The position numbers were made by a program, and so were the translations under genes. Below are positions 1-8,597 of a stretch of DNA of 36,068 nt, in pieces (the stretch's first letter is position 1; the number at the start of each line of letters is the position of its first letter). The DNA is from Dehalococcoidales bacterium. Its GTDB lineage: Bacteria; Chloroflexota; Dehalococcoidia; Dehalococcoidales; RBG-16-60-22. The notes beneath the pieces are model-generated. The model saw only the letters and a program-made list of their open reading frames with translations. It was not told the origin of the DNA and ran no database searches. The stretch is taken from NCBI GenBank assembly GCA_016926115.1, contig JAFGPF010000072.1:1-36068 (forward strand). Reading direction: 5' to 3'.

Positions 1-1
1 G

Positions 2-487
2 GGGCTGGGCACGATGGGATTCGGCCTGCCGGCGGCGATGGGCGCCAGGGTAGGCAGACCCGATAAAACCGTCTGGTGCATCGACGGCGACGGTAGTCTC
101 CAGATGACCATCCAGGAGCTGGCGACGCTGGTACAGGACGATATTGCCGTCAAGATAGCCATTCTCAACAACGGCTACCTGGGCATGGTGAGACAGTGGC
201 AGGACCTGTTCTACGAGAAGAGGTATGTCGCCACGCCGATTTCCTGCCCGGATTTCGTCAAGGTCGCCGATGCGTACGGTATTCCCGGCCTGCGGGTGAC
301 CCGCCGCGAAGATGTGACCGGGGCTATCCAGCAGGCGATGGAATATGACGGTCCGTTTTTAATCGACTTTATGGTGGAACCGGAAGAGAACGTATTCCCC
401 ATGGTGCCGCCCGGAGCCTTGAATATCGAGTTCATCGAGCAAACGAAGAAAGAGGTGTCGACATGGCCACGAACCAGCACACGCTAG
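2..487 (+). CDS. ilvB: Acetolactate synthase large subunit, C-terminal part (cut by window edge)
   Basis: Catalytic subunit of acetohydroxyacid synthase, the ThDP enzyme that joins pyruvate to pyruvate or 2-oxobutyrate at the first common step of valine, leucine and isoleucine synthesis. The reading frame is open from base 2, so only the last ~160 residues, the ThDP-binding domain, are seen. It begins with [15 protein letters not shown] and contains the ThDP/Mg motif GDGS followed about 25 residues later by NN ([14 protein letters not shown]), then the usual C-terminal FPMVPPGA stretch. The stop lies inside ilvN, so the two subunits overlap by 25 nt and are probably translationally coupled. 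Nothing is broken in the visible part. Identification is firm. Confidence 0.95.
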   Translation, partial: GLGTMGFGLPAAMGARVGRPDKTVWCIDGDGSLQMTIQELATLVQDDIAVKIAILNNGYLGMVRQWQDLFYEKRYVATPISCPDFVKVADAYGIPGLRVTRREDVTGAIQQAMEYDGPFLIDFMVEPEENVFPMVPPGALNIEFIEQTKKEVSTWPRTSTR

Positions 488-999
488 TTGCTATCGTTCA
501 GGACAAGCCCGGCGTCCTCAATCGTATCGCCAGTCTTTTCCGCCGCCGGGGATTCAATATTGACAGCATCGCCGTGGGACACAGTGAGGTGGCTCATCTT
601 TCCCGCGTCACCATCATCGTCAACGGCTCTAACGCCATGGTCGAACAGGTCAGGAAACAGCTGGACAAGCTCATCGACGTGGTCAGGGTGTCCGATATAA
701 CCGGGGATAATATCACTATGCGCGAGCTGACGCTCGTAAAAGTGAAGGCAAGCTCCGCCACGCGCAGCGAGATTATCGAGATTGCGGACATCTTCCGTGC
801 CAATATCGTGGACGTGGCGTCCGACTCGTTGACTATTGAGATAACCGGCGACGAGGATAAAATCGATTCTCTCTTAAAGCTGCTGAAAGGCTTCGGCATA
901 CGCGAGATTGCCCGGACGGGCCGAGTCGCCATGGTCAGAGGTAATATCGGCAGCGTACCGGGTGAGGAAAAAGCCGCCGCAAAACGCGCCAGAAAATAG
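463..999 (+). CDS. ilvN: Acetolactate synthase small (regulatory) subunit
   Basis: Regulatory subunit of acetohydroxyacid synthase; it binds the large subunit and confers feedback control by branched-chain amino acids. The 178-residue length is typical of IlvN/IlvH. An N-terminal ACT domain (about residues 6-80) starts [20 protein letters not shown] and continues [13 protein letters not shown]; the C-terminal ACT-like domain follows from about residue 85 with [10 protein letters not shown]. The ATG at 463 is inside ilvB and is preceded by AAAGAGGTG. A strong hairpin terminator follows the stop, so this is probably the last gene of its transcript. The C-terminal tail is lysine/arginine/alanine-rich, which is unremarkable. 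Confidence 0.95.
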   Translation: MATNQHTLVAIVQDKPGVLNRIASLFRRRGFNIDSIAVGHSEVAHLSRVTIIVNGSNAMVEQVRKQLDKLIDVVRVSDITGDNITMRELTLVKVKASSATRSEIIEIADIFRANIVDVASDSLTIEITGDEDKIDSLLKLLKGFGIREIARTGRVAMVRGNIGSVPGEEKAAAKRARK

Positions 1000-1024
1000 G
1001 CTTTTACATATTAATAAGTAATAC

Positions 1025-1053
1025 GGAGAGGGGGCTTATGCCCCCTCTCCTTT
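1025..1053 (+). terminator. Rho-independent terminator after ilvN
   Basis: Perfect 11-bp stem (GGAGAGGGGGC / GCCCCCTCTCC) with a TTAT loop followed by TTTATAT, 25 nt after the ilvN stop. It separates the ilv transcript from the leuA promoter. The arms share the CT/AG-rich composition of the repeat family found elsewhere in the window, so it may be a repeat element reused as a terminator. Confidence 0.75.
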
Positions 1054-1130
1054 ATATGGGGAGTTTAAGAGGGGCGAGGTAAAGATAATCTTGAAAAATC
1101 CACGCTTATTCAAATTTACGACCGAAGATC

Positions 1131-1159
1131 TGGACAACCTAACATAAAACGTGTATAAT
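1131..1159 (+). promoter_or_regulatory. Promoter for the leuACDB-cimA cluster
   Basis: TGGACA at 1131-1136, a 17-nt spacer and a perfect TATAAT at 1154-1159. It would give a leader of about 135 nt before leuA containing an inverted repeat at 1227-1252. No T-box specifier or T-box sequence is recognisable in the leader. Confidence 0.7.
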
Positions 1160-1300
1160 ATATCTGATTAACCATGGATACCTACAAATATTCCTTTATT
1201 GGGAGAATTAAACTCATCCTTACCGGCCCCTCTCTGATTTAAGAGAGAGGGGATCAGGCGGTTGCATCTCTGAATAATTTTCCCGAGGAGGAATATTTTT

Positions 1301-2821
1301 ATGGATAAGGTTATAATCTTTGACACCACACTACGTGACGGGGAGCAGGCGGCGGGTGGCACTCTAAACGTTCAGGAAAAGCTGGAAATCGCGCGTCAGC
1401 TGGAAAAGCTGGGCGTGGATATCATCGAGGCGGGCTTCCCTGCCAGCAGCCCCGGCGACTTCGAGGCGGTCAGCCTAATTTCTCGCGAAATCAGGGACTC
1501 TGCCATCTGCGCGCTGACGCACGCCAACTTCAAAGCCGTCGACCGCGCCTGGGAGGCGGTCAAGGAGGCGGCGCGCCCGCGCATACATATTTTCCTCTCG
1601 GCTTCGGATATCCATATCATTCACCAGTTGAAGAAGAGCCGGGACGAAATCATGAAAATGGCTTGCGATAACGTAGCTCGTGCTAAGGGCTACACCAGCG
1701 ATATTGAGTTCTCGCCGATGGACGCCAGCCGTACGGAACCGCGGTACCTCTACCAGATTCTGGAAGCCGTCATCGATGCCGGCGCCACCACGGTCAATAT
1801 TCCGGATACGGTCGGCTACGCCATACCGGAGGAGTTCGGCGGGTTAATCGCGGGTATCATTGAGAACGTAAAAAATATCGATAAAGCCGTCATCAGCGTG
1901 CATTGCCATAACGACCTGGGTCTGGCGGTTGCCAACAGCCTGGAGGCTTTGCGGCGCGGGGCGCGCCAGGTTGAATGCACCATCAACGGCATCGGCGAGA
2001 GGGCGGGCAACGCCTCGCTGGAAGAAATCGTCATGGCTATCCAGACCCGCAAAGACCTGTACGACCTGACGACAGACATCGACACGAAGCAGATATACCG
2101 GACGAGCCGGTTGGTAAGCGATATGACCGGATTCCTGGTACAGCCCAACAAGGCAATCGTCGGCGCCAACGCCTTCAGCCACGAATCGGGTATTCACCAG
2201 GACGGCGTCATCAAGATGCCGATAACCTATGAAATCATCGACCCCCGGACCGTCGGCGTTCCTTCCAGCAGTCTGGTGCTGGGGAAGTTAAGCGGAAGAC
2301 ATGCCTTCAAGCAGAGGCTGTCCGAACTGGGTTACACCCTGTCGGATGAAGACCTGAACAAGGCTTTTGCCGCCTTCAAGGAGCTGGCGGATAAGAAGAA
2401 GGACATCACCGACCGCGATATCGAGTCGCTGGTGGCCGAGGAGCAGCGTACTGCCTCCGAGGAGTACCACCTTAGCCGCCTCCAGGTTACCTGCGGCGAC
2501 CAGGGCGTGCCCACGGCAGCGGTGAGGCTCGTCGGGCCGGACGGCAAGATGCGGGAAGACGCCGCCCTCGGCACGGGACCGGTGGACGCGGTCTATAAAG
2601 CGATAAACCGTATCGTTAAGGTGCCCAATTCCCTCACCGAGTTCACGGTGAAATCGATTACCGAGGGCATCGACGCTATCGGCGAGGTGCTGATACGGAT
2701 TGAGAGCGACGGCGTGACCTACACGGGACGCGGCGCCGATACGGATATCATCGTTTCCAGCGCCAAGGCCTACATTAACGCCCTTAACCGCTTGATTGCC
2801 GCCGGGAAAAAAGACAGCTAG
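1301..2821 (+). CDS. leuA: 2-isopropylmalate synthase
   Basis: Condenses 2-oxoisovalerate with acetyl-CoA in the first committed step of leucine synthesis. At 506 residues it is full length: an N-terminal TIM-barrel HMGL-like domain with the metal/substrate motif DTTLRDGEQ at residues 8-16, the second metal motif [13 protein letters not shown] near residue 200 and [13 protein letters not shown] after it, then a C-terminal LeuA allosteric domain from about residue 370. GEQ is followed by AAGG, where many LeuA proteins have SPGA; this is a mild variant. The ATG is preceded by GAGGAGG at 1285-1291. It is the first gene of the leu cluster. A homocitrate or citramalate synthase role is less likely, because a separate CimA-type gene lies downstream. 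Confidence 0.93.
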   Translation: MDKVIIFDTTLRDGEQAAGGTLNVQEKLEIARQLEKLGVDIIEAGFPASSPGDFEAVSLISREIRDSAICALTHANFKAVDRAWEAVKEAARPRIHIFLSASDIHIIHQLKKSRDEIMKMACDNVARAKGYTSDIEFSPMDASRTEPRYLYQILEAVIDAGATTVNIPDTVGYAIPEEFGGLIAGIIENVKNIDKAVISVHCHNDLGLAVANSLEALRRGARQVECTINGIGERAGNASLEEIVMAIQTRKDLYDLTTDIDTKQIYRTSRLVSDMTGFLVQPNKAIVGANAFSHESGIHQDGVIKMPITYEIIDPRTVGVPSSSLVLGKLSGRHAFKQRLSELGYTLSDEDLNKAFAAFKELADKKKDITDRDIESLVAEEQRTASEEYHLSRLQVTCGDQGVPTAAVRLVGPDGKMREDAALGTGPVDAVYKAINRIVKVPNSLTEFTVKSITEGIDAIGEVLIRIESDGVTYTGRGADTDIIVSSAKAYINALNRLIAAGKKDS

Positions 2822-2879
2822 CCTTTCAGGGGCAATCAGGGCTTCAGGCACCGGTTCTCCTTTTGCGGAAGCCGTGAGC

Positions 2880-2908
2880 TTGTGCGCTTTTCCACAAATG
2901 GTTATAAT
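2880..2908 (+). promoter_or_regulatory. Possible internal promoter upstream of leuC
   Basis: TTGTGC at 2880-2885, a 17-nt spacer and TATAAT at 2903-2908, in the 139-bp leuA-leuC gap. It could give leuC-leuD-leuB-cimA expression independent of leuA. The -10 is perfect and the -35 is only a half match. Confidence 0.5.
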
Positions 2909-2960
2909 CTGGTATAGTCTGTATATTGCGTTCGAGAATACGTGATAAAGGGGTAGAAAA

Positions 2961-4247
2961 TTGAACTTAGCCGAGCAGATACTGGCGGCTCATGCCGATA
3001 AAAAAGAAGTCGGCCCCGGCGAATTTATCAACGTCCGGGTGGACATGATTGTGTCCAACGACATCACGGCGCCCATCGCCATACGGGAGTTCCGTCGACT
3101 CGGCGTGGATAAGGTGTTCGACCCTTCAAAAATCGTCATGGTGCCGGACCACTTTGTGCCCAACAAGGATATCCAGTCCGCCGAGCAGGCGAAGCTGATG
3201 AAAGAGTTCTGCTACGAGCAGGGGATACGGTACTTTGAAGTGGGGCAGATGGGCATCGAGCACGTCCTACTGCCGGAGCAGGGACTGGTATTGCCTGGGG
3301 ACGTGGTCATCGGGGCTGACTCTCATACCTGTACCTACGGCGCGGTGGGGGCTTTCGCCACCGGCATGGGCTCCACCGATATCGCTGCCGCGATGGCTAC
3401 CGGCGATATCTGGATGAAGGTGCCGCCGACTATCAAGATTATCTATAACGGTACTCTCGGGAAGTGGGTAGGGGGGAAGGACCTGATTCTCTATACCATC
3501 GGGGATATCGGCGTCGACGGCGCCCTGTATTCCGCTATGGAGTTCACCGGCGAAGCTATCGAAGAGTTGAACATGGACGGGCGTTTCACCATGGCGAACA
3601 TGGCTATCGAGGCTGGCGGCAAGGCGGGACTGTTCCACGTGGACAATAAGACGCAGCTTTACATAAAGTCTAGGGCGCCTCGTTCTTACCTGGTTTATGA
3701 ACCGGATAACGACGCCGAATACTCAAAGATAATTGAATACGATGTCTCCGCCATCGAGCCGCAGGTATCGCTGCCTCATTCGCCGGCCAACGCCAGACCG
3801 GTCGGCGAGGTAGGCGATATAGAAATCGACCAGGCGGTCATCGGCAGCTGCACCAACGGGCGAATCGAGGACCTGCGCCTAGCTGCACAGATACTGAAAA
3901 AGCATAAGGTTAATGAGAGGATACGCTGTATCATCATTCCCGGCACGCAGCAGGTGTACCTCGACGCCCTGACGGAAGGGCTCATCGAGACGTTTATCAA
4001 GGCGGGGGCGGTGGTCAGCACGCCTACCTGCGGGCCATGCCTCGGCGGGCACATGGGTGTGTTGGCCGACGGCGAGCGTTGCATCTCGACGACCAACCGT
4101 AACTTCGTCGGGCGCATGGGCAGCACCAAGTCGGAAGTTTACCTGGCTAATCCGGCGGTGGCCGCCGCCAGCGCCGTGGCGGGAAGAATCGCAAGCCCGG
4201 ACGACGTCATGGGAAGGGCGGCGAAAGATGAAGATAACGGCGCTTAA
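2961..4247 (+). CDS. leuC: 3-isopropylmalate dehydratase large subunit
   Basis: Large subunit of isopropylmalate isomerase, an aconitase-family [4Fe-4S] enzyme converting 2- to 3-isopropylmalate; in citramalate-pathway organisms the same type of enzyme can also process citramalate. The 428-residue length matches the short LeuC/HacA type rather than the ~470-residue proteobacterial form. Cluster ligands are visible as C297 (GSCTNGRIEDL), C357 and C360 (PTCGPCLGG). The start is a TTG, chosen because AAAGGGG lies just upstream at 2947-2953 and the protein then begins MNLAEQILAAHA, as in the family. The gap to leuD holds a repeat-like insertion. Confidence 0.93.
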   Translation: MNLAEQILAAHADKKEVGPGEFINVRVDMIVSNDITAPIAIREFRRLGVDKVFDPSKIVMVPDHFVPNKDIQSAEQAKLMKEFCYEQGIRYFEVGQMGIEHVLLPEQGLVLPGDVVIGADSHTCTYGAVGAFATGMGSTDIAAAMATGDIWMKVPPTIKIIYNGTLGKWVGGKDLILYTIGDIGVDGALYSAMEFTGEAIEELNMDGRFTMANMAIEAGGKAGLFHVDNKTQLYIKSRAPRSYLVYEPDNDAEYSKIIEYDVSAIEPQVSLPHSPANARPVGEVGDIEIDQAVIGSCTNGRIEDLRLAAQILKKHKVNERIRCIIIPGTQQVYLDALTEGLIETFIKAGAVVSTPTCGPCLGGHMGVLADGERCISTTNRNFVGRMGSTKSEVYLANPAVAAASAVAGRIASPDDVMGRAAKDEDNGA

Positions 4248-4255
4248 AGTGGATT

Positions 4256-4304
4256 ATGAGGGGCGAGCCCCTTTAAACACTATTTACTCTCCCTTGATGG
4301 GAGG
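4256..4304. repeat. Palindromic repeat fragment between leuC and leuD
   Basis: AGGGGC-ga-GCCCCT (4259-4272) followed by TTAAACAC, then CTCCC-ttgat-GGGAG (4289-4303). The first part is a reverse-oriented copy of the GTTTAAGAGGGGC palindrome at 7832-7858. It sits inside the leu operon without a U-tract, so it is more likely an RNA structure or processing site than a full terminator. Confidence 0.55.
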
Positions 4305-4340
4305 GTTTAGGTGAGGGTGAACTATAAACAAGGAGCTAAA

Positions 4341-4844
4341 ATGACACTAAAAGGAAAGGTCTATAAATACGGCGCAGACGTTAACACGGACGTTATTATC
4401 CCGGCGCGTTACCTGAACGTCTCCGACCCCGATGAACTCGCCGCGCACTGCATGGAAGATATAGATGCTGACTTTATCCACACGGTAAAGCCCGGCGATA
4501 TCATCATGGCTGCCACCAACTTCGGCTGCGGCTCATCGCGGGAGCACGCCCCGCTGGCCATCAAGACTGTCGGGGTGTCCTGCGTTATCGCCGCAAGCTT
4601 CGCCCGCATCTTCTTCCGCAACGCCATCAACATCGGACTGCCGCTCCTGGAATGCCCGGAAGCGGTGGATAACACCGAATCCGGCGACGTTCTGGAAGTA
4701 GACCTCGCCCTCGGCAAGATAAAAAACGTAACTAGGGACATGGAATTTACCGCCGAGCCTTACCCGGAGTTCATGGCGGAGTTGATTGCCGCCGGAGGGC
4801 TCATCGAGTATACGAAGAATAGACTGGCAAATATGCAAGTATAG
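4341..4844 (+). CDS. leuD: 3-isopropylmalate dehydratase small subunit
   Basis: Swivelling-domain partner of LeuC. The 167 residues fit the short LeuD type that pairs with the short LeuC seen upstream. The family signature [16 protein letters not shown] lies at about residues 56-71, and the N-terminus [20 protein letters not shown] is typical. The frame is open from 4311, but the ATG at 4341 is preferred because AGGAG lies at 4331-4335 and the protein then starts [11 protein letters not shown] like its relatives. It is followed after 47 nt by leuB. Confidence 0.93.
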   Translation: MTLKGKVYKYGADVNTDVIIPARYLNVSDPDELAAHCMEDIDADFIHTVKPGDIIMAATNFGCGSSREHAPLAIKTVGVSCVIAASFARIFFRNAINIGLPLLECPEAVDNTESGDVLEVDLALGKIKNVTRDMEFTAEPYPEFMAELIAAGGLIEYTKNRLANMQV

Positions 4845-4891
4845 ACTCTACCCGTATGGGGGAGAGGTCCAAAAATATGAGGAGGACATAA

Positions 4892-5986
4892 GTGAACTTT
4901 AACCTGACAGTACTACCCGGCGACGGCGTCGGACCGGATGTAACCACGGAGGCCGTGAAGGTCTTGCAGTCGGTCGGTAAAAAATACGGCCATAATTTCA
5001 AAATGACCGAGAGGCTTGTCGGCGGGGCGGCTATAGATGCCGAAGGCGTGGCCGTCTCTAAAGATACTCTAAAGCTGTGCAAGAAAAGTGATGCCGTGCT
5101 GCTCGGCGCCGTGGGCGGACCCAAGTGGGACGACCCTTTAAATAAAGTGCGACCCGAGGACGGCCTGCTGGAAATGCGCAAGTACCTGGCCCTGTTCGCC
5201 AACCTGCGCCCGGTCAAGGTCTTTCCGGTGCTGGTGGACTCCACCAATCTGAAGCCCGACGTGGTCAGGGACGTCGAGTTTATCTTCGTACGCGAGCTTA
5301 CCGGCGGACTGTACTTCGGCAGGCCCAAGCGGCGCTGGACGACGTCTAAAGGCAGGCGCGCCGTGGACTCCATGGTGTATTCCGAGCAGGAAATCGAGCG
5401 CATCGTGCGGGTCGGCTTCGAACTGGCGCGGCGACGCCAGAAAAAACTGATATCAGTGGATAAAGCCAACGTGCTGGAATCGTCCCGACTCTGGAGACAG
5501 GTCGCCGTGGAGGTCGCCGAAAACTACCCGGACGTCTCCCTGGAACACATGCTGGTGGACGCCTGCTCCATGCGGATTATCCAGAATCCCGGGTACCTGG
5601 ACACGCTGGTGACGGAGAACACCTTCGGTGATATCCTCACCGACGAGGCTTCCATGCTGGCGGGTTCGATGGGCATGCTGCCCTCGGCGAGCCTGGCGGG
5701 CGTGCCGGAGGCGGGCGTGAGAATCTTCGGACTGTACGAGCCGATTCACGGCAGCGCGCCCCGGCGGGCGGGACTGGACATGGCTAATCCCATCGCCGTC
5801 ATCATGAGCGTCGCTATGATGCTGCGCTACTCATTTGCGCTGGAAAAAGAGGCTCAGGCGGTGGAGTACGCCGTCGAAGCCGTGCTGAATGAAGGCTATC
5901 GTACCTATGATATAATGAGTGAAGGTAAGCAGAAGGTCGGAACCAGGCAGATGGGCGACCTTATTGCCGGGAAGGCGGGAGGCTAG
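4892..5986 (+). CDS. leuB: 3-isopropylmalate dehydrogenase
   Basis: NAD-dependent oxidative decarboxylase of 3-isopropylmalate, giving the leucine precursor 2-oxoisocaproate; together with CimA it may also act on 3-methylmalate for isoleucine. The 364 residues are typical. Visible landmarks are LPGDGVGPDV at the N-terminus, ANLRPVKVFP (substrate arginines), VRELTGGLYFG, a metal/cofactor segment ENTFGDILTDEASMLAGS and GLYEPIHGSAPRRAG. The start is GTG with a strong GAGGAGG at 4879-4885. The cimA start codon follows the stop by 3 nt. Some positions around residue 225 (VDACSM in place of the more usual VDNAAM) are variant, but catalytic motifs are intact. Confidence 0.93.
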   Translation: MNFNLTVLPGDGVGPDVTTEAVKVLQSVGKKYGHNFKMTERLVGGAAIDAEGVAVSKDTLKLCKKSDAVLLGAVGGPKWDDPLNKVRPEDGLLEMRKYLALFANLRPVKVFPVLVDSTNLKPDVVRDVEFIFVRELTGGLYFGRPKRRWTTSKGRRAVDSMVYSEQEIERIVRVGFELARRRQKKLISVDKANVLESSRLWRQVAVEVAENYPDVSLEHMLVDACSMRIIQNPGYLDTLVTENTFGDILTDEASMLAGSMGMLPSASLAGVPEAGVRIFGLYEPIHGSAPRRAGLDMANPIAVIMSVAMMLRYSFALEKEAQAVEYAVEAVLNEGYRTYDIMSEGKQKVGTRQMGDLIAGKAGG

Positions 5987-5989
5987 AAG

Positions 5990-7573
5990 TTGGTCAAGGT
6001 TGAGCTTTACGATACCACGTTGCGCGATGGTGCCCAGAGCGAGGGTATATCCTTTTCCGTCGTGGATAAGCTGCATATCGCGGAAAAACTAGACGAGCAG
6101 GGCATCCACTATATCGAGGGCGGCTGGCCCGGCTCCAATCCCAAGGACGCCGAGTTTTACCAGCGAGTTAATGAACTCTCACTGAAAAACGCGCGTATCG
6201 TCGCTTTCGGCAGCACGCGCCATCGCGATAAGAAGGCGGAAGAGGACAACAATCTCGTCATGCTGGTGGAAGCCGGCGTGACGATAGCCACGCTGGTCGC
6301 CAAGAGCTCGGACCTGCAGGTCGAGCGCGTCCTCAAGGCCACGCTGGAAGAGAACCTTAGCATGATTGCCGACTCCATACGTTATCTGAAGTCGAAGGGA
6401 ATCGAGGTCTTTTTCGATGCCGAGCACTACTTCGACGGCTATAAGTCGGACGCTAAATACGCCCTCAAGACGCTGGAGGCGGCGGCGGACGCCGGGGCGG
6501 CTTGCCTGGTGCTCTGCGATACCAACGGCGGGGCCCTGCCGGACGAAATCACGGAGGCGGTGAAATCGGCGGCAAAGGCGACGAACGTGCCGCTGGGTAT
6601 CCATTGCCATAACGACGGCGGGCTGGCGCTGGCGAACACGCTGGCGGCGGTCCAGGCGGGCGTCCTGCAGGTGCAGGGCACCATCAACGGCTACGGGGAA
6701 CGCACCGGTAACACGAACCTCTGCGCGGTCATACCCGCTTTGAAGCTGAAAATGGGTATCGACTGCGTTACCGACGGGCAGCTGGCTAAGGTGACGGAGA
6801 TATCTCACGCCGTCAGCGAGATAGCCAACAAGGCTCCCGACCCTTATGCCCCCTACGTCGGCACCAGCGCCTTCAGCCACAAGGCGGGCTACCACATGGA
6901 CGGCATGACCAAGTGGCCCGAGGCCTACCAGCACATCGACCCCGAGAAGGTCGGTAACAAGCAGCGGACGGTCGTGTCCGACCAGTCCGGCAAGCGCAAC
7001 ATCATCACCAAGGCTAAGGAGCTGGGCATCGACCTATCGTCGGATGCAAAAGATACCAAAGACCTCCTCGCGCATATCAAGCTGCTGGAGAGTCGCGGTT
7101 TCCAGTACGATAACGCCGAGGCGTCTTTCGAACTGCTGCTGCACCGCGCCGAGTCGGACTACAAGTCCCCCTTCGAACTCATCGACTTCATGGTGTTGGT
7201 GGAGTCCAAGCGGCGCGCTTCCACGCGCAAAGCCGAGGGGATGCTGTCGGAAGCCATGGTCAAGGTTAAAGTCGGTAAGGAGATAATCCACACCGCCGCG
7301 GAAGGCGACGGCCCCGTTAACGCGCTGGACCTAGCGCTGCGTAAAGCCCTGTTACAATTTTATCCCAGCCTGAAACAGGTCAAACTCATCGACTATAAAG
7401 TGCGGATTCTGGAGGAGAGCACCGGCACGGAATCGCAGGTGCGCGTGCTTATCGAGTCCTCGGACGGTAACGAAGAATGGCGGACGGTCGGCGGCTCCAC
7501 CAACATCATCGAGGCCAGTTGGCTCGCCCTCGCCGACGGACTGGAATACTGGCTGCTCAAGCACGGGGGTTAA
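5990..7573 (+). CDS. cimA: (R)-citramalate synthase, CimA type
   Basis: Condenses pyruvate with acetyl-CoA to citramalate, the entry to isoleucine from pyruvate that bypasses threonine deaminase. The 527-residue protein has the HMGL-like barrel with YDTTLRDGAQSEG at the N-terminus, the HCHNDGGLALANT motif and INGYGERTGNTNL near residue 230, and a C-terminal LeuA-type regulatory domain after about residue 390. GAQSEG and EGGWPGSNPKD distinguish it from LeuA. The start is TTG with GGGAGG at 5977-5982, 3 nt after leuB, so the pair is tightly coupled. A different 2-oxoacid substrate cannot be excluded from sequence alone. Confidence 0.88.
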   Translation: MVKVELYDTTLRDGAQSEGISFSVVDKLHIAEKLDEQGIHYIEGGWPGSNPKDAEFYQRVNELSLKNARIVAFGSTRHRDKKAEEDNNLVMLVEAGVTIATLVAKSSDLQVERVLKATLEENLSMIADSIRYLKSKGIEVFFDAEHYFDGYKSDAKYALKTLEAAADAGAACLVLCDTNGGALPDEITEAVKSAAKATNVPLGIHCHNDGGLALANTLAAVQAGVLQVQGTINGYGERTGNTNLCAVIPALKLKMGIDCVTDGQLAKVTEISHAVSEIANKAPDPYAPYVGTSAFSHKAGYHMDGMTKWPEAYQHIDPEKVGNKQRTVVSDQSGKRNIITKAKELGIDLSSDAKDTKDLLAHIKLLESRGFQYDNAEASFELLLHRAESDYKSPFELIDFMVLVESKRRASTRKAEGMLSEAMVKVKVGKEIIHTAAEGDGPVNALDLALRKALLQFYPSLKQVKLIDYKVRILEESTGTESQVRVLIESSDGNEEWRTVGGSTNIIEASWLALADGLEYWLLKHGG

Positions 7574-7656
7574 GTAGTTTTATATCTCCCCACCCCTCGT
7601 ATCTAAGCTATTCCCACCCATGCCGCCCTCGTACCATCTACGGCTTAGCCCAGAGT

Positions 7657-7917
7657 AAAAATCCCTCTCTAACTCTCCCTTTGTCAAAGGGAGAGGATGA
7701 CCCTGCGTATTCGTACATCAAACGCTTTAGTCCAATCTGTCTTCCTCCTTCGTAAGATCACGATTCAATCCGTTCATACGGGATTCCGCATGAAATCGGA
7801 AAGGGAATAAGGGAGATTTATAAAAGCGGAGTGTTTAAGAGGGGCGTCAGCCCCTCTTTCTTTATTCCCCCCTCTCCTGATAACCTCGCCAGGAGAGGGG
7901 GATTAAGGGGGTGAGGT
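7657..7917 (+). repeat. Composite palindromic repeat, copy 1 (units A, B, C)
   Basis: Unit A: TAAAAATCCCTCTCT then CTCTCCCTTT-gtc-AAAGGGAGAG (7673-7695). Unit B: GTGTTTAAGAGGGGC-gtca-GCCCCTCTTTC (7831-7860, 9-bp stem). Unit C: CCCCCTCTCCT (7868-7878) and AGGAGAGGGGG (7891-7901), then AAGGGGGTGAGGT. The same three units occur as C-B-A reverse complements at 35748-35897. No transposase is nearby; this is an interspersed, MITE- or REP-like intergenic element. Confidence 0.75.
7837..7866 (+). terminator. Probable terminator formed by repeat unit B
   Basis: Nine-base-pair GC-rich stem AAGAGGGGC / GCCCCTCTT with a 4-nt loop followed by TCTTTATT. It lies about 265 nt downstream of cimA and before the next promoter, so it would end read-through from the leu operon. 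Confidence 0.5.
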
Positions 7918-7933
7918 ATGCAATACACGTCCC

Positions 7934-7962
7934 TTTCTGATGTTTCCCCGTTGTTGTATAAT
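7934..7962 (+). promoter_or_regulatory. Promoter upstream of the 8002 gene cluster
   Basis: Perfect TATAAT at 7957-7962 with a weak TTTCTG -35 at 7934-7939 (17-nt spacer). The gene starts 39 nt after the -10, with a GGGAGGGG ribosome binding site at 7990-7997. Confidence 0.5.
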
Positions 7963-8001
7963 GGTAATTGAAGCTGAATAATCGTTTGTGGGAGGGGTCA
8001 A

Positions 8002-8595
8002 ATGGGCGAGATAAAAAGCGCCGCCGAAATAGCCAGGGAGAAAATCGCCAACATCGGCGAGCCTACTGAAGAAGAGCGCCTCAAGTGGAAATACGCACCG
8101 GTCGGCGATAAACTGGCGGCTCGCTATCTAAAAGACAATATCAACCTTGTCGGCGAGGTGGACAAATACGAAGGCAAGACGAGGAAAATCATCGTCGACG
8201 GCATCAGCGATATCCTGTTAAGGAATATCGGTCTCCCCCGGAACGAAGCCGCCCGCCGCACCAACAATAAGGCGATGGAAGGGTTGAAGTCCCTGAAAAA
8301 CAACAAAACAGCCATGGAGAACGTTTTCAGCAAAATTAGAAAAATCTTCGACCACTATGTCCAGGAAGGCGCCAACCAGAAGAAACAGGCGTACGCATCG
8401 CTGAAAGCGGAATTCGAAGAAAAGATACAGCAGGCTATCCGGCAGCAGACCGGCGTCAGCAACGCCAGGATGAATATCGACGTGGAAAAGCAGCCGCAGT
8501 TCCTGGAAGAATGGCAGAGGGTGCAGTCCCAGATGGAGGCGCAGTATGTCTCGGTACTGGACGAATACAAACAGGAACTGGCGGCAATTGATTAA
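8002..8595 (+). CDS. Unrecognised helical cytoplasmic protein
   Basis: I do not recognise a named family with confidence. The 197-residue protein has no signal peptide or membrane segment, is strongly charged and looks almost entirely helical; residues ~85-150 (NNKAMEGLKSLK through LKAEFEEKIQQAIRQQ) and the C-terminal ~40 residues have coiled-coil character. A strong GGGAGGGG lies 4 nt before the ATG. The next gene starts 2 nt after its stop, so the two are almost certainly co-translated and may interact. Context (thymidylate synthase and Sir2 downstream) gives no clear function. No cysteine or nucleotide-binding motif is evident. Confidence 0.8.
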   Translation: MGEIKSAAEIAREKIANIGEPTEEERLKWKYAPVGDKLAARYLKDNINLVGEVDKYEGKTRKIIVDGISDILLRNIGLPRNEAARRTNNKAMEGLKSLKNNKTAMENVFSKIRKIFDHYVQEGANQKKQAYASLKAEFEEKIQQAIRQQTGVSNARMNIDVEKQPQFLEEWQRVQSQMEAQYVSVLDEYKQELAAID

Positions 8596-8597
8596 AA

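Larger units (their letters stand above)
1000..1300. other. ilvN-leuA intergenic region (301 bp)
   Basis: Contains the ilvN terminator, a partial repeat unit GTTTAAGAGGGGCGAGG near 1063-1079, the leuA promoter and a second CT-rich inverted repeat (CCCCTCTCT at 1227-1235 with AGAGAGGGG at 1244-1252) in the leuA leader. No ORF of substance is seen. ilvC, often found between ilvN and leuA in related operons, is absent here. Confidence 0.7.
7574..8001. other. Intergenic region with composite repeat (428 bp)
   Basis: No credible ORF. It holds three palindromes (7673-7695, 7837-7858 and 7868-7901) that recur in inverted order at the far right of the window, about 130 bp of unremarkable sequence between the first two, and a promoter near 7957 for the next gene. 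The palindrome at 7837-7858 is followed by TTCTTTATT and could terminate the leu transcript. Confidence 0.7.

Noticed and set aside
1160..1300. T-box leader or leucine attenuator before leuA
   Set aside because: No T-box core sequence, no leucine-rich leader peptide, and the inverted repeat lacks a U-tract.
6179..6934. 251-codon minus-strand frame inside cimA
   Set aside because: Low-complexity arginine/valine-rich translation antisense to a clear CimA gene.
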